From the NCBI RefSeq assembly GCF_004341235.1, contig NZ_SLUP01000008.1, forward strand, positions 186,001 through 250,000: DNA of 64,000 bases, read 5' to 3'. The notes under the pieces were generated by a model that was not told the origin of the DNA, ran no database searches, and saw nothing but the letters and a program-made list of their open reading frames with translations. Position numbers and translations under genes: made by a program. This stretch comes from Mariniflexile fucanivorans (GTDB taxonomy: Bacteria; Bacteroidota; Bacteroidia; Flavobacteriales; Flavobacteriaceae). The stretch's first letter is position 1, and every line of letters begins with the position of its first letter. Below are positions 16,760 through 26,527 of the stretch, piece after piece.

Positions 16760-19700
16760 TTATTCTATCAATACTTTTTTAGAAACAATTCCAGTATCTG
16801 TTTTTAACTTGATAATGTAGGTTCCTGCACTTAGGTATTTCGTTTTTTGGGTTATAATGGATTTATTTGAATTCGTTTCAATTTTAAGTACAGATTGACC
16901 TAGCATATTAAACATTTCGGTTGTTTTAATATTTTTAGAATGAGGGTTCTGGATCACAATGTTTTTATCTTCATTTGTAAAATAAACTTCCAAAGTCGCA
17001 TCTGCAATGGATTGATTTTCTAAACCAAGTGTTTGTGCATTTGAAAACGTAATTTCAAACCTGCTTAAATAACTGCCAGCTTCTAAATAAACCTGATAAT
17101 TACTTTCCTGCAAGTTGTGGTACACATTTAATTGTTTATCATGAAGATAAATTTTTATACTACTTGGCGAATTTTCTATGGCATCAATAGTAATTGAGTT
17201 TAAACCTTTTGTTTTTGTGTGTATACCTAAAGGTAGAATGGTTTTTTCCGTAATAGTATTTATCCCTTGAATAACATATTTACTATTGTCAATCAACCAA
17301 TACATATCATCTATTTGTTCATCTATATGAGGGGCATCATACCCCCAATCATAACCTATTGAAGCGTTGGCATCTACCGTGGTTAAAAGTTGTCTTCTAA
17401 TGGTGTTTACAGATTGGAACCCGAGTCTTATTTTTTCTCTGGTATCATCATTTCCATTAGTTGAGCTGGCTGTTTTTTTAGTATTATCAGATTTCATAAA
17501 GACAGAATTAGTACCATCTTCTTTCTGAAAAACACGTTGCCCATTGTTAAATTTAATGGTTCCTGTAGCTTCCGCAGTTACAAAAAATCCTTGAGCCACA
17601 GGAATATAGCGACCAGGTGTTTTTGTAGGTGTGCCACCTGTAGCAACACCAGCCGCTGAAGTGCCCATTGAAACCGCAGGAACGCCACCAGATAATGAAT
17701 AGGTTGCATACCCACCTTGGTAATCTCTTAAATTATGCGAACCACCACCCCAATGTTCCCAAAAGTACAAGGTGCCCGTTGTTGATCCCGGACCGTCTAT
17801 GGTTGTGCCATTATCTAATATAAATTGTGTAGCATCGAGTGCACAAGGGTATGGGTTTCCAACCAAATAATCGTTACCTGCCGTAATTGTTAAGTCAATA
17901 TTGCCATTATTGGGTTTGCCTAACATCTCATAGTTTTGTGATGCAGAAATAGAACCGCTTCCTGGGCCTTTCATGGAAAAACCTTCGCCTGCAGCCAGCG
18001 TACCAGTACTTCTTACATGTTGCCAAGAAGCGTAATTACCACTGAGTTGATTGCTAAATTTCCAAATCCAATAATCGGCAAGACTAAGCGGTGACGCTTT
18101 TCCGTTGTATCCAGAAGTTAAAAAGGTTACATTTTTAAATACGTCGGTTACTTTATAGCTATTATTGTTTGTTGAACTATTGCTTTTTCCCACTGGAGAT
18201 GACCAATAATTATAGGTATAGGTATCAGCCGTTCCTTGTTGGTCTATCTCTAAGGTACCAGAACTTGTAGGATCTAAAGTACTGCCCGAATCTTGCAGCA
18301 ATTGGGCATCACCTTCTAAATCTATGTTACCATTAAGTATTAAATTTTCGGTAACGCGTAAATAATTGTCTATTATAATAAGCGTGGTATTGTTTTGTAA
18401 CTCTATGGTTTTTACATAACCAGGCGTATCTGTTTTGGAAATAACGGGGTAATTTGTTAATCCTGAAGGTATTAGTGCATATAAGGTGGGTTCTATTCCA
18501 TTTGTTGGTACACCAGCACACCAGTTGGCAGCGTTATTCCAATTAGAATCGACATCACCTGTCCAATAATTTTTATTAATAGTTGCTATTATTTCGGTTC
18601 TTGTTGAGGTACAAGTACTATTTGTAGCTTCTACCCAATAGCTGGTAGTTGATGAAATACTTGGTGTTGTATAACTTGTTCCTACATGAATGGATGCTCC
18701 ACCAGTTTCATTCTCATACCAATTAATTGTTCCAGCTGAAGAAGTTGCATCTAAAGTTACAGAACCTTTTCCACATCTTGAAGCAGGCGTTGTTCCTGAA
18801 ATAGTTGGAATGATATTTATAGTTGCGGTTACAGCAGTTCTTGTGGCACTGGTACAACCACTATTAATGGCTTCTACCCAATAGGTTGTGGTAGAGGAAA
18901 TATTTGGGATGTTATAACTAGTTCCTGTATGAATAGACGATCCGCCAGTTGAGGACGTATACCAATTTACAGAGCCAACAGAAGTAGCAGCTTGTAACGT
19001 TACAGAACCTGTTCCACATCTTGAAGCACCAGTTGTGCTAGTTATAGTGGGAATTGCTGGTTGCGTATTGATTACTATATTAGCAGAAGTTGTTGATGTA
19101 CAACCCGTTGCTTCTGAGTATAATTGACTTTGTGGAATTATTTGTTTTGATTGACTTGGAGAACTCCAGTAAAGTTGAGATACTGCAAGACCACCATTTT
19201 CATAATATTCTAATACAATATCATATTTTGTACCTGCCGTTAAACTTACAGAAGTTGAATTATTAGTCGTTATTGCATGATCGGTCCAATTATTAATGAT
19301 TCTGTTTCCATTTACCCATAATCGAATACCATCATCGCTTAAAGTGGAGAATGTATAGTTTTCAGTATAACATGGTTGTATTTTACCGGTCCAACGAACC
19401 GAAAAATGATCATTATTTATTGGGCTTCCTGGATTTCCCCCTCCCCAGTCATTATTTACGGTTGCATCTGTACGGGTTAACGCAGCGGGTGCAGTAAGGG
19501 TTGTATTATTAAAATATTCGGCAAGAAGGCCTGTTCCAGAACCAGGACATGAAGTGCTAGTATCTTCTGCTGTAACCGTATAAGTGTAATTACCGGGGTT
19601 TAATCCTGTAATTGTTTTACTAGTTCCAGTACCTGTTGTTTTAATTCCATCATTTCTAGTTAAAGTCCATGTTCCAGTAGGTAAGTTATTTAAAATAAAG

Positions 19701-21145
19701 CTTCCTGTTGAAACAGAACAGCTAGGTTGGGTTATCGTGCTAACTGTTGGGGGAGAAGGAATGGTGTTAATGGTAATATTATTTCCGTTGTCTGTTACAG
19801 TTGCAAGCGGGTTACTGCTCACCACCCGTATGCGATAACCGGTTCCTGTTGTTGTTGATACAGGAATTGTTCCCGAAATAGTACCAGCCGTGGTTGAAGT
19901 TAAGGTTCCAATGGAAATAGGTGAGCTAAAACTACCAGTAGCATTCGATAATTGAGCTGTAAAAACATTTCCTGAAGTAAAAGTACCTGTAATAGTATAA
20001 GGTACGCTTATTGACGACCCAGAGCAATAGGCATTTGGCGAAATTGTACTTGTTGTTATAGTTGGTGTTGCTGCAATCACATTGATGCTGTAATCTTCTA
20101 CTTCTCCATCAAAACCTGTTTCACAAGAACTTGGAGAATAATTGTATTTGGTTGATACTCTCATACGTGTTGTTCCCAAAGTAGCTGTTGATGGTATCGT
20201 TATTGATAATGGAGATAATGATGTATTTTCATTATTAATGTTTTCAGCTATTCCTAAATAAAAGGATTCACCAGCATCATCAAAATCTGAATCTTGATTC
20301 CAGTCTATCCAAGCATTAGTATATGTTCTATAATTTCCATCAGTATTAACTTTTACTGTTAAGTTATAAGATGTACCTTGAGTTACTTCAGTAGATGTAG
20401 ACGTGTAATCTGAGTAAGCATTAAACTCTGTAGGAGATGATGTGTTAATGGTATTAAATATGACTTGACGAGTTCCAGTTCTATAAGAAGTGTTTCCTGT
20501 TGATAAACAATAACCATTATATCCTTTAATGATAATTTCATCAAAAGCAACTCCAGTATTGGTAATACTATTGTCAGTAGCAAAAAGAAATCTAAATTTT
20601 GCTTGAGTTGCAGAGTTAAATCCAATATCTTCAGTATTTAAAATTATAATTTTAGTTATCCATCCAGAACTACTTCCAGACCAGCCATCTTCATTACTAT
20701 TAAAGGCATCTACACCTGAATCATTATACCAATTTGAACTTACAGATCCTAAATCGCTCCAACTACTTCCATTATTTAAGGAATATTCTATTTTCATTCC
20801 GTCATAAGTTGCTTCAGTTTCGTGCCAAATTTTAAATTCAAACGTAGTTGTATTGTATCCTGTTAAATCGATAGCAGGACTTGTGGCAGTTATATAAGTA
20901 TTGTTATTATATTGTGAGCTGTATTTTTGTGAATAAAAATAATTTCCCGTAGCCCCAGAAGAATGACTAGAATTCGTACTCCTCACCCAAGCCCCAGTTC
21001 CTGAGCCAGTAGAAGTGACAGTCCAACCTCCTGAACCAGAAGTAAAGCTTTCAGAATAAATGGTAGTTTGTGCAAATGAATTTATTGCAAATGTTGAAAA
21101 TAAAGCAAGGAGTAAACTCCTTGCTTTTAGTGAGAGACTTTTCAT
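16760..21145 (-). CDS. large secreted multidomain protein with T9SS C-terminal sorting signal
   Basis: The 1461-residue protein starts with a signal peptide (to about residue 26, INSFAQ). Rough order: a MAM/CUB-like beta-sandwich (about 30-208), a GEVED domain ending DGEVEDYSINV (about 212-353), Ig/SprB-like strands, and a PA14 domain beginning GLLAEYFNN (about 540-677) with FSTLSDDGIRLWVNG. Two tandem Ig-like repeats around SRCGTGSVTL and SRCGKGSVTL (about 700-858) follow, then a long beta-rich region with ANWCAGVPTNG, and a type A T9SS domain from about 1385 (GQSVLKIE, LSAGTYIIKLKTDTGIVSKK). PA14 and Ig-like modules suggest glycan or surface binding; no catalytic domain was recognised. It stands alone. 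Confidence 0.85.
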   Translation of the reverse strand: MKSLSLKARSLLLALFSTFAINSFAQTTIYSESFTSGSGGWTVTSTGSGTGAWVRSTNSSHSSGATGNYFYSQKYSSQYNNNTYITATSPAIDLTGYNTTTFEFKIWHETEATYDGMKIEYSLNNGSSWSDLGSVSSNWYNDSGVDAFNSNEDGWSGSSSGWITKIIILNTEDIGFNSATQAKFRFLFATDNSITNTGVAFDEIIIKGYNGYCLSTGNTSYRTGTRQVIFNTINTSSPTEFNAYSDYTSTSTEVTQGTSYNLTVKVNTDGNYRTYTNAWIDWNQDSDFDDAGESFYLGIAENINNENTSLSPLSITIPSTATLGTTRMRVSTKYNYSPSSCETGFDGEVEDYSINVIAATPTITTSTISPNAYCSGSSISVPYTITGTFTSGNVFTAQLSNATGSFSSPISIGTLTSTTAGTISGTIPVSTTTGTGYRIRVVSSNPLATVTDNGNNITINTIPSPPTVSTITQPSCSVSTGSFILNNLPTGTWTLTRNDGIKTTGTGTSKTITGLNPGNYTYTVTAEDTSTSCPGSGTGLLAEYFNNTTLTAPAALTRTDATVNNDWGGGNPGSPINNDHFSVRWTGKIQPCYTENYTFSTLSDDGIRLWVNGNRIINNWTDHAITTNNSTSVSLTAGTKYDIVLEYYENGGLAVSQLYWSSPSQSKQIIPQSQLYSEATGCTSTTSANIVINTQPAIPTITSTTGASRCGTGSVTLQAATSVGSVNWYTSSTGGSSIHTGTSYNIPNISSTTTYWVEAINSGCTSATRTAVTATINIIPTISGTTPASRCGKGSVTLDATSSAGTINWYENETGGASIHVGTSYTTPSISSTTSYWVEATNSTCTSTRTEIIATINKNYWTGDVDSNWNNAANWCAGVPTNGIEPTLYALIPSGLTNYPVISKTDTPGYVKTIELQNNTTLIIIDNYLRVTENLILNGNIDLEGDAQLLQDSGSTLDPTSSGTLEIDQQGTADTYTYNYWSSPVGKSNSSTNNNSYKVTDVFKNVTFLTSGYNGKASPLSLADYWIWKFSNQLSGNYASWQHVRSTGTLAAGEGFSMKGPGSGSISASQNYEMLGKPNNGNIDLTITAGNDYLVGNPYPCALDATQFILDNGTTIDGPGSTTGTLYFWEHWGGGSHNLRDYQGGYATYSLSGGVPAVSMGTSAAGVATGGTPTKTPGRYIPVAQGFFVTAEATGTIKFNNGQRVFQKEDGTNSVFMKSDNTKKTASSTNGNDDTREKIRLGFQSVNTIRRQLLTTVDANASIGYDWGYDAPHIDEQIDDMYWLIDNSKYVIQGINTITEKTILPLGIHTKTKGLNSITIDAIENSPSSIKIYLHDKQLNVYHNLQESNYQVYLEAGSYLSRFEITFSNAQTLGLENQSIADATLEVYFTNEDKNIVIQNPHSKNIKTTEMFNMLGQSVLKIETNSNKSIITQKTKYLSAGTYIIKLKTDTGIVSKKVLIE

Positions 21146-21430
21146 AGTGAGAGACTATTGAATTTTTTTAATAACTATTTACACTACAATAGTAAATCAA
21201 AATTCCACAAAATGCAAATAAAATCGATGAAATACATAATTTTTTAAAAACACCTAGTAAAATGAACTCAAAAAGACCTATTTTGAATAATATTTTTTTA
21301 TATTAAACAAAATATATGTAAGAATTACTGGTGTAAATAATTTAATATTTCTATTGTTATTTTATAATTTGTGTTTTCAAGTATTGTATTTTACGAAAAG
21401 ACACTTTATTTAGTATTTTAAAATATGATT

Positions 21431-21616
21431 TTAAATTTTAGACTTTTTAGTCCTAGTAAAATAGACCAAAGCCAGAGAAATTACTAATAAAATAATTTTA
21501 CCAACAAGCGCACCTAATCCGTAATTGCTTAGTTGTGCATAGACCAATGATAGTATTTGGATAGTTTTGTGGAGAAGAATAACAGAAGCTGCTATAAAAA
21601 TATAATCATCTTTCAA
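21431..21616 (-). CDS. small two-helix membrane protein, unrecognised
   Basis: A 61-residue hydrophobic protein lies 31 bases downstream of aguA on the same strand. It has two probable membrane helices (IFIAASVILLHKTIQILSLV and LGALVGKIILLVISLALVYF) and a basic tail, TRTKKSKI, on the presumed cytoplasmic side. The only in-frame start is a TTG at 21616. I do not recognise the family. The ordered helix-loop-helix pattern with a terminal positive patch favours a real gene, but short AT-rich frames of this kind can be spurious. Confidence 0.4.
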   Translation of the reverse strand: MKDDYIFIAASVILLHKTIQILSLVYAQLSNYGLGALVGKIILLVISLALVYFTRTKKSKI

Positions 21617-21647
21617 TCAGTTAATTGAAAGAATTGACTCCTGGTTT

Positions 21648-22685
21648 TTATAACGGTATTTGTTGGCTCAAACAATGTAATGTGCCAAAGCCCCATATAA
21701 AATCGGTGGCTGCAATACCAATAACAGCTCTATCTGGAAAGCAATCTGCAATGGTATTTAAAGCAATGCGATCGTTCGCATCATTAAAGGTTGGAACTAA
21801 AACCGTTTTGTTTAATATTAGGAAGTTGGCGTAACTAGCAGGAATGCGAATACCATCAAAATCCAAGCGTTTTGGCATAGGTAGGGTCACTATTTTTGGT
21901 TGTTTACCATTTTCTAAAGTGGCGGCTTGTAGTCGGTTTAAATTGTCTTGAAGCGGCTTGAAATTAGCATCATTTGGATTTTCTTCAACTACGGTAATAA
22001 TAGTATCATGGTTTACAAAACGTGCTAAATCATCAATATGCCCGTGGGTATCATCACCTTCAATACCATTTCCTAACCAAATAACATTTTTAACACCTAA
22101 ATAGTGTTTAAAAGCAGCTTCGTAATCTACTTTTGTTAAACCAGCATTTCTAACTTGTACGGTTGGATGTAGCAAACATTCTTCCGAAGTTATCAAGGTT
22201 CCTTTTCCATTAACATCAATAGCACCACCTTCTAAAATAAAAGGTTTTCCGTTATAAATTGCTTGTTCTAAAGGGATGTTTAAGAAGTTAGCAACTTTTG
22301 CAGGAACATGTTTATCTAGTTTATAGTTTTTGTATTTCGCCCAACCATTAAAATTGAAATTGATTGCTTTTCGGTCTTTTCCATTTTTTACAATGATGGG
22401 ACCAGAATCGCGCATCCAACTACGGTTGGTTTTATGAATGATAAAAGATACATTTTTTAACTGAACATGTGCCATTTCTAACATGCCCGTTACTTTGGTT
22501 TTTAATTTTTCATCAGCCACTAAAAGCATCACTTCTTCAACCGAAGCTATTTTTTTAATAAACTCAACAAAAGCCCATTGTACGGCTTCGTATTTCCCGG
22601 GCCAATCGTTACCGTTATGGGGAAAACATAATAAAATACCTTGTTGTTTTTCCCATTCGGCAGGAAATATCCAATTATCGTTCAT
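21648..22685 (-). CDS. aguA: agmatine deiminase
   Basis: The 345-residue guanidino-modifying enzyme converts agmatine to N-carbamoylputrescine and ammonia. Visible motifs are PAEWEKQQGILLCFPHN, SWMRDSGPIIV, FILEGGAIDVNGKGTLITSE, GDDTHGHIDDLARFV and the C-terminal GFGTLHCLSQQIP with the catalytic cysteine. The family usually reads GGGNIHCITQQ there, so GTLHCLSQQ is a mild variant. The gene for the next enzyme, N-carbamoylputrescine amidase, ends 34 bases upstream on the same strand. Together they make putrescine from agmatine. No arginine decarboxylase is in the window. Confidence 0.95.
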   Translation of the reverse strand: MNDNWIFPAEWEKQQGILLCFPHNGNDWPGKYEAVQWAFVEFIKKIASVEEVMLLVADEKLKTKVTGMLEMAHVQLKNVSFIIHKTNRSWMRDSGPIIVKNGKDRKAINFNFNGWAKYKNYKLDKHVPAKVANFLNIPLEQAIYNGKPFILEGGAIDVNGKGTLITSEECLLHPTVQVRNAGLTKVDYEAAFKHYLGVKNVIWLGNGIEGDDTHGHIDDLARFVNHDTIITVVEENPNDANFKPLQDNLNRLQAATLENGKQPKIVTLPMPKRLDFDGIRIPASYANFLILNKTVLVPTFNDANDRIALNTIADCFPDRAVIGIAATDFIWGFGTLHCLSQQIPL

Positions 22686-22719
22686 CCTAATTTTTTTGGA
22701 ATTTGGAATTTTTTATTTT

Positions 22720-23607
22720 TTAATCGATGACTCTTTTAGTAATATCGCCATATCTGTCAATACGTCTGTCACGTAGAAATGGCCAGTTTTGACGTACATT
22801 TTCTTGTAAGCTTAAATCAACTTCAGCTATTAAAATTTCTTCTTTATCAACAGACGCTTGCGCTAAAATTTCACCTTGTGGCCCTGCAATAAATGAGGAT
22901 CCCCAAAATTCGATACCGTTAGTATCTGGAATGTATTTTTCCAATCCAATTCTGTTTGCAGCTGCAACGTACACTCCATTTGCAACGGCATGACCACGCA
23001 TCACGTTCATCCAAGCACCTTGTTGGTTTTCACCGTACTGTTCTTTTTCTTGCGGATGCCAACCAATGGCGGTTGGGTAAAATAGTACTTCGGCACCTTG
23101 TAAGGCTGTTAAACGCGCTGCTTCTGGGTACCATTGGTCCCAACAAATTAATGTACCAATATTTCCCTTTTTGGTAGGGAAAGATTTAAAACCGATATCA
23201 CCCGGTGTGAAATAGAACTTTTCGTAAAAATGCGGATCGTCTGGAATGTGCATTTTTCTGTATAAACCAGCTTCAGTGCCATCAGTATCAATAATGTAGG
23301 CACTGTTATGATAAACGCCAGCCATTCTTTTTTCAAAAAATGGTACAATAATAACCACTCCTAATTCTTTGGCCAACTCGCTAAAAGCAATAAATGATGT
23401 GCTGTAAAGCGGTTCCGCGTAAGCGAAATTATCAACATCTTCACTTTGGCAGAAATAATGGCTGCTATATAATTCTGGTAATAAGATAACTTCTGCTCCT
23501 TTTTTGGCTGCATCTTTTACCCATTGTATGCATTTTTTTAGATTGTTTTCAGGCTTGTCGTTCAAATTTAATTGAAGAACAGCTATTTTGTATTTGTTTT
23601 TAGACAT
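22720..23607 (-). CDS. aguB: N-carbamoylputrescine amidase
   Basis: The 295-residue carbon-nitrogen hydrolase of the nitrilase superfamily hydrolyses N-carbamoylputrescine to putrescine, CO2 and ammonia. The Glu-Lys-Cys triad can be placed in LLPELYSSHYF (Glu), YRKMHIPDDPHFYEKFYF (Lys) and GTLICWDQWYPEAARL (Cys). The sequence FTPGDIGFKSFPTKKGNIG between them is typical. It precedes aguA in the same direction, so the two form an operon that supplies polyamines from agmatine. Confidence 0.95.
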   Translation of the reverse strand: MSKNKYKIAVLQLNLNDKPENNLKKCIQWVKDAAKKGAEVILLPELYSSHYFCQSEDVDNFAYAEPLYSTSFIAFSELAKELGVVIIVPFFEKRMAGVYHNSAYIIDTDGTEAGLYRKMHIPDDPHFYEKFYFTPGDIGFKSFPTKKGNIGTLICWDQWYPEAARLTALQGAEVLFYPTAIGWHPQEKEQYGENQQGAWMNVMRGHAVANGVYVAAANRIGLEKYIPDTNGIEFWGSSFIAGPQGEILAQASVDKEEILIAEVDLSLQENVRQNWPFLRDRRIDRYGDITKRVID

Positions 23608-23654
23608 TACGAATAATTGAAAATTTAATACAAAGATATAATTTTTTAAAAAAA

Positions 23655-24386
23655 CTATTTATCCTTCTTATAAAGTGGAATTCTATATGAAAGTGAATAA
23701 CTATATCCAGCACCTAAACCAGTGCTGTCGTAGGTTTTATTATAACCGGGGATGTAAACATTCTCGAAATTATTGGGTTCGGTTTCACTTGCCTTAAATT
23801 TAAGCTGTACGTTTAAACCCAAATACAGGTTGTTAAACAATTCTGTTTTTAAGCCAAGTATAAGCTCTCCCCAAAAGGCGGTTAAACCATTAAATTCCTG
23901 TACATCTGACGACGAAAATTGTGGTGACCAATACGGATTGGTATTATAAATAGTGTAGCTGTTTAGTTTCTGGTTAAATGTACTGGCACCAATACGAAAC
24001 CCCGCATAAATCATGTTGTCCATATCCAACCAGTTTTGATATAAATTATAATCTATTCCGGCTTTTATATAACTTCCACTTGTGGTAATATCCAAATAAT
24101 CAGTAGTGGTTTGTTTTTCTTCAATGCCCAATTCGCCTGCAATATATAAACGTTTTTTTAGTCGGAAATCTGCCGAAACTTCAAAACCCGTATAATCATC
24201 ATCTACAAATGAACGCACTAATTTTCCAAGATCACCACCCACACGCAGGCCGTATTTTTCTTTAATTTTTATGGAGTCTTTACTAGTAATGGCAATGCTA
24301 TCGTTTTGAGCGTTTAAAGACACAGAAAACAAAAGCATACACGTTAGGCTACTAATGAAATATGTTAAAATGTGTTTCTGTTTCAT
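23655..24386 (-). CDS. DUF6048 family outer-membrane-type protein
   Basis: The 243-residue protein has a signal peptide (MKQKHILTYFISSLTCMLLF..., cleavage near SLNAQ) and then alternating beta strands with aromatic ends (LYIAGELGIEEKQTT, SYIKAGIDYNLYQNWLDMDN, AYSYSLSYRIPLYKK-type closing), suggesting a small outer-membrane barrel. I recognise the DUF6048 family of Bacteroidota. It overlaps the upstream DUF6452 gene by 35 bases, so the two are probably translated together. Function is unknown. Confidence 0.75.
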   Translation of the reverse strand: MKQKHILTYFISSLTCMLLFSVSLNAQNDSIAITSKDSIKIKEKYGLRVGGDLGKLVRSFVDDDYTGFEVSADFRLKKRLYIAGELGIEEKQTTTDYLDITTSGSYIKAGIDYNLYQNWLDMDNMIYAGFRIGASTFNQKLNSYTIYNTNPYWSPQFSSSDVQEFNGLTAFWGELILGLKTELFNNLYLGLNVQLKFKASETEPNNFENVYIPGYNKTYDSTGLGAGYSYSLSYRIPLYKKDK

Positions 24387-24897
24387 CTTCTACAGATTGG
24401 TTATCGTTTAAGGGTTGTCTTGATTTTATCCAGTTGTCACTATCAGGTTCAATAGTAAAAGTTACATTTTTATAAATGGTTTTGTAGCCACACGCCCGAG
24501 ATACATAAACTTCTTCTCTGGTGTAATTTATGGTAACATAATCGGTATTACCATCTAAATAATCGTCATTTGTGTCATCAGGTGTGTCATTGTCATTTAC
24601 AAAAGCATCTTTAACAAGTGCATATCTTGTGGTATTGACATCGGTTTTTAGTGGTAATACTATTTGAGAGACAGTTGCTATGGCGTATCCTGATAGTATT
24701 TCATCATTATCAGTACCATAAACCAATAAATCATTTACAGCCAGCAAATCATCTGTAGAATCTACATCATAAGCATCAATAATTAAACTAGGGGTTGTTG
24801 CGGTGCTTTCCGGACATATATCATCACGTTCACAACTTATCGTAATTATAATACCTACTACAGTTATAAATATTAAAAGTAAACTTGTTTTTTTCAT
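24352..24897 (-). CDS. DUF6452 family lipoprotein
   Basis: The 181-residue protein begins with a lipoprotein signal (MKKTSLLLIFITVVGIIITISCERDD, cysteine about residue 22). A region typical of DUF6452 follows, with DDICPESTATTPSLII and KTIYKNVTFTIEPDSDNWI. Cysteines at CP and CGY may form a disulfide in the periplasm. The gene's 3' end overlaps the start of DUF6048, and rlmD lies upstream on the same strand, an arrangement I know from other flavobacteria. Function unknown. Confidence 0.75.
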   Translation of the reverse strand: MKKTSLLLIFITVVGIIITISCERDDICPESTATTPSLIIDAYDVDSTDDLLAVNDLLVYGTDNDEILSGYAIATVSQIVLPLKTDVNTTRYALVKDAFVNDNDTPDDTNDDYLDGNTDYVTINYTREEVYVSRACGYKTIYKNVTFTIEPDSDNWIKSRQPLNDNQSVEDETETHFNIFH

Positions 24898-24943
24898 TAA
24901 TCTCTATTAAGAGTTTATTCGTTGATGTGTTTATTCTTTATTG

Positions 24944-24991
24944 CACAGTTACATACTTACACAATTCCACAGTTAAACAATTCAACATTAA
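24944..24991. repeat. degenerate 8-bp-period tandem repeat downstream of rlmD
   Basis: The stretch can be cut into six consecutive octamers: cacagtta, catactta, cacaattc, cacagtta, aacaattc, aacattaa. The period is exact although individual bases vary. It ends two bases from the rlmD stop codon (minus strand). It does not fold as a terminator. Confidence 0.6.
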
Positions 24992-24993
24992 AA

Positions 24994-26403
24994 TTATCGT
25001 TTTTCCAAAAGTACAACATTTTCAACATGAAACGTTTGCGGAAACATATCAACCGCTTGCGTTTTTGTTACTTTGTACATCGCATCCATAAGTTCTAAAT
25101 CTCTGGCTTGTGTAGCACTGTTACAACTTACATACACTACTTTTTTAGGTGCAATATTTAATATTTGTTGTACGACGTCTTTATGCATCCCATCACGTGG
25201 CGGATCGGTGATAATAACATCTGGTTGTCCGTGAGCAACTATAAATGCATCGTTGAACACATGTTTCATGTCGCCTACAAAGAATTCAACGTTATTAATA
25301 CTATTTAATTGTGCATTTTCTTTTGCAGCGGTAATGGCATCGGGCACAGCTTCAACACCAACCACTTTTTTAGCTTGTTTTGCCACAAATTGCGCTATGG
25401 TACCTGTTCCTGTGTATAAATCGTAAACCAGTTCATCACCTGTTAAACCTGCAAAATTTCTGGTTATTTTATATAATTCAAAAGCTTGCGCTGAATTTGT
25501 TTGATAAAACGATTTGGCATTTATTTTGAATTTCAACCCTTCCATTTCTTCAAAAATGTGGTCTTCACCTTTATAGCAAATTACATCTTGATCGTAAATA
25601 GTATCGTTCGCTTTTCCGTTGATGATGTATTGTAACGAGGTTATCTGCGGAAATGTTTCAGCTAGAAAATCTAATAACAAAACACGTTTAGCTTTATCTT
25701 CTTTAAAAAATTGAATCACTACCATGACATCGCCCGTACTAGAAGTACGAATCATCATGGTACGCAATAAACCAGTTTGGTTACGGGTATTAAAAAACTC
25801 AAAGTTATTATCCAATCCAAATTGCTTTACCGCATTTCTAATAGCGTTAGAAGGATCTGCTTGTAAATGGCATTTCTTGATATCTAAAATTTTGTCCCAC
25901 ATTCCAGGAATATGAAAACCTAAGGCATTTCTATCACCTAAATCGGCATCCGATTGTACTTCTTCCAAAGTCAACCAGCGGCTATCGCTAAATGAAAATT
26001 CCATTTTATTTCTATAGAAATATTGTTCAGCAGCACCTAAAATAGGTGTTATTTCCGGTAATTTTATATGTCCAATGCGGGTTAGGTTATTGGTAACTTC
26101 TTTTTGCTTATAATATAATTGGTGCTCGTAACCCATATCCTGCCATTTACAACCACCACAAACTCCAAAATGTTCGCATGCAGGTGTGGTTCGTTTATCA
26201 GATAGTTTATGAAACACGGTGGCTTTCGCTTCGTAATAGGCTTTTCGGGCTTTAAATGTTTGCACATCTACGATATCACCAGGTACGGTATTGGATAGAA
26301 AAATAACTTTTCCATCGGGTGCTTTGGCAATAGTTTTGCCTTTAGCACCAGCATCTAAAACTTCAACGTTTGTAAACGCTTGTTTTTTTGTTCTTTTTGA
26401 CAT
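24994..26403 (-). CDS. rlmD: 23S rRNA (uracil-1939-C5)-methyltransferase
   Basis: The 469-residue enzyme of the RlmD/TrmA family uses S-adenosylmethionine to methylate U1939 of 23S rRNA. It has an N-terminal TRAM domain (about 1-60), the iron-sulfur cluster segment CEHFGVCGGCKWQDMGY with four Cys, the substrate loop, and the methylase motifs LYTGTGTIAQFVA, ITDPPRDGMHKDV and YVSCNSATQARDL (catalytic Cys). I chose the ATG at 26403 giving MSKRTKKQAF; the reading frame remains open to 26472 but adds an implausible hydrophobic head. DUF6452-DUF6048 follow downstream. Confidence 0.93.
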   Translation of the reverse strand: MSKRTKKQAFTNVEVLDAGAKGKTIAKAPDGKVIFLSNTVPGDIVDVQTFKARKAYYEAKATVFHKLSDKRTTPACEHFGVCGGCKWQDMGYEHQLYYKQKEVTNNLTRIGHIKLPEITPILGAAEQYFYRNKMEFSFSDSRWLTLEEVQSDADLGDRNALGFHIPGMWDKILDIKKCHLQADPSNAIRNAVKQFGLDNNFEFFNTRNQTGLLRTMMIRTSSTGDVMVVIQFFKEDKAKRVLLLDFLAETFPQITSLQYIINGKANDTIYDQDVICYKGEDHIFEEMEGLKFKINAKSFYQTNSAQAFELYKITRNFAGLTGDELVYDLYTGTGTIAQFVAKQAKKVVGVEAVPDAITAAKENAQLNSINNVEFFVGDMKHVFNDAFIVAHGQPDVIITDPPRDGMHKDVVQQILNIAPKKVVYVSCNSATQARDLELMDAMYKVTKTQAVDMFPQTFHVENVVLLEKR

Positions 26404-26527
26404 GCTGCAAAAGTAATGAAACGAATAAATATTAGCGATTTTGATTAATGATTTTTGATTAATGAGTTTCAAAGTTTATGAGTTGCATAAAATCTAAGTA
26501 TGAAATAAACATTCTAGCAAGCTAAAA

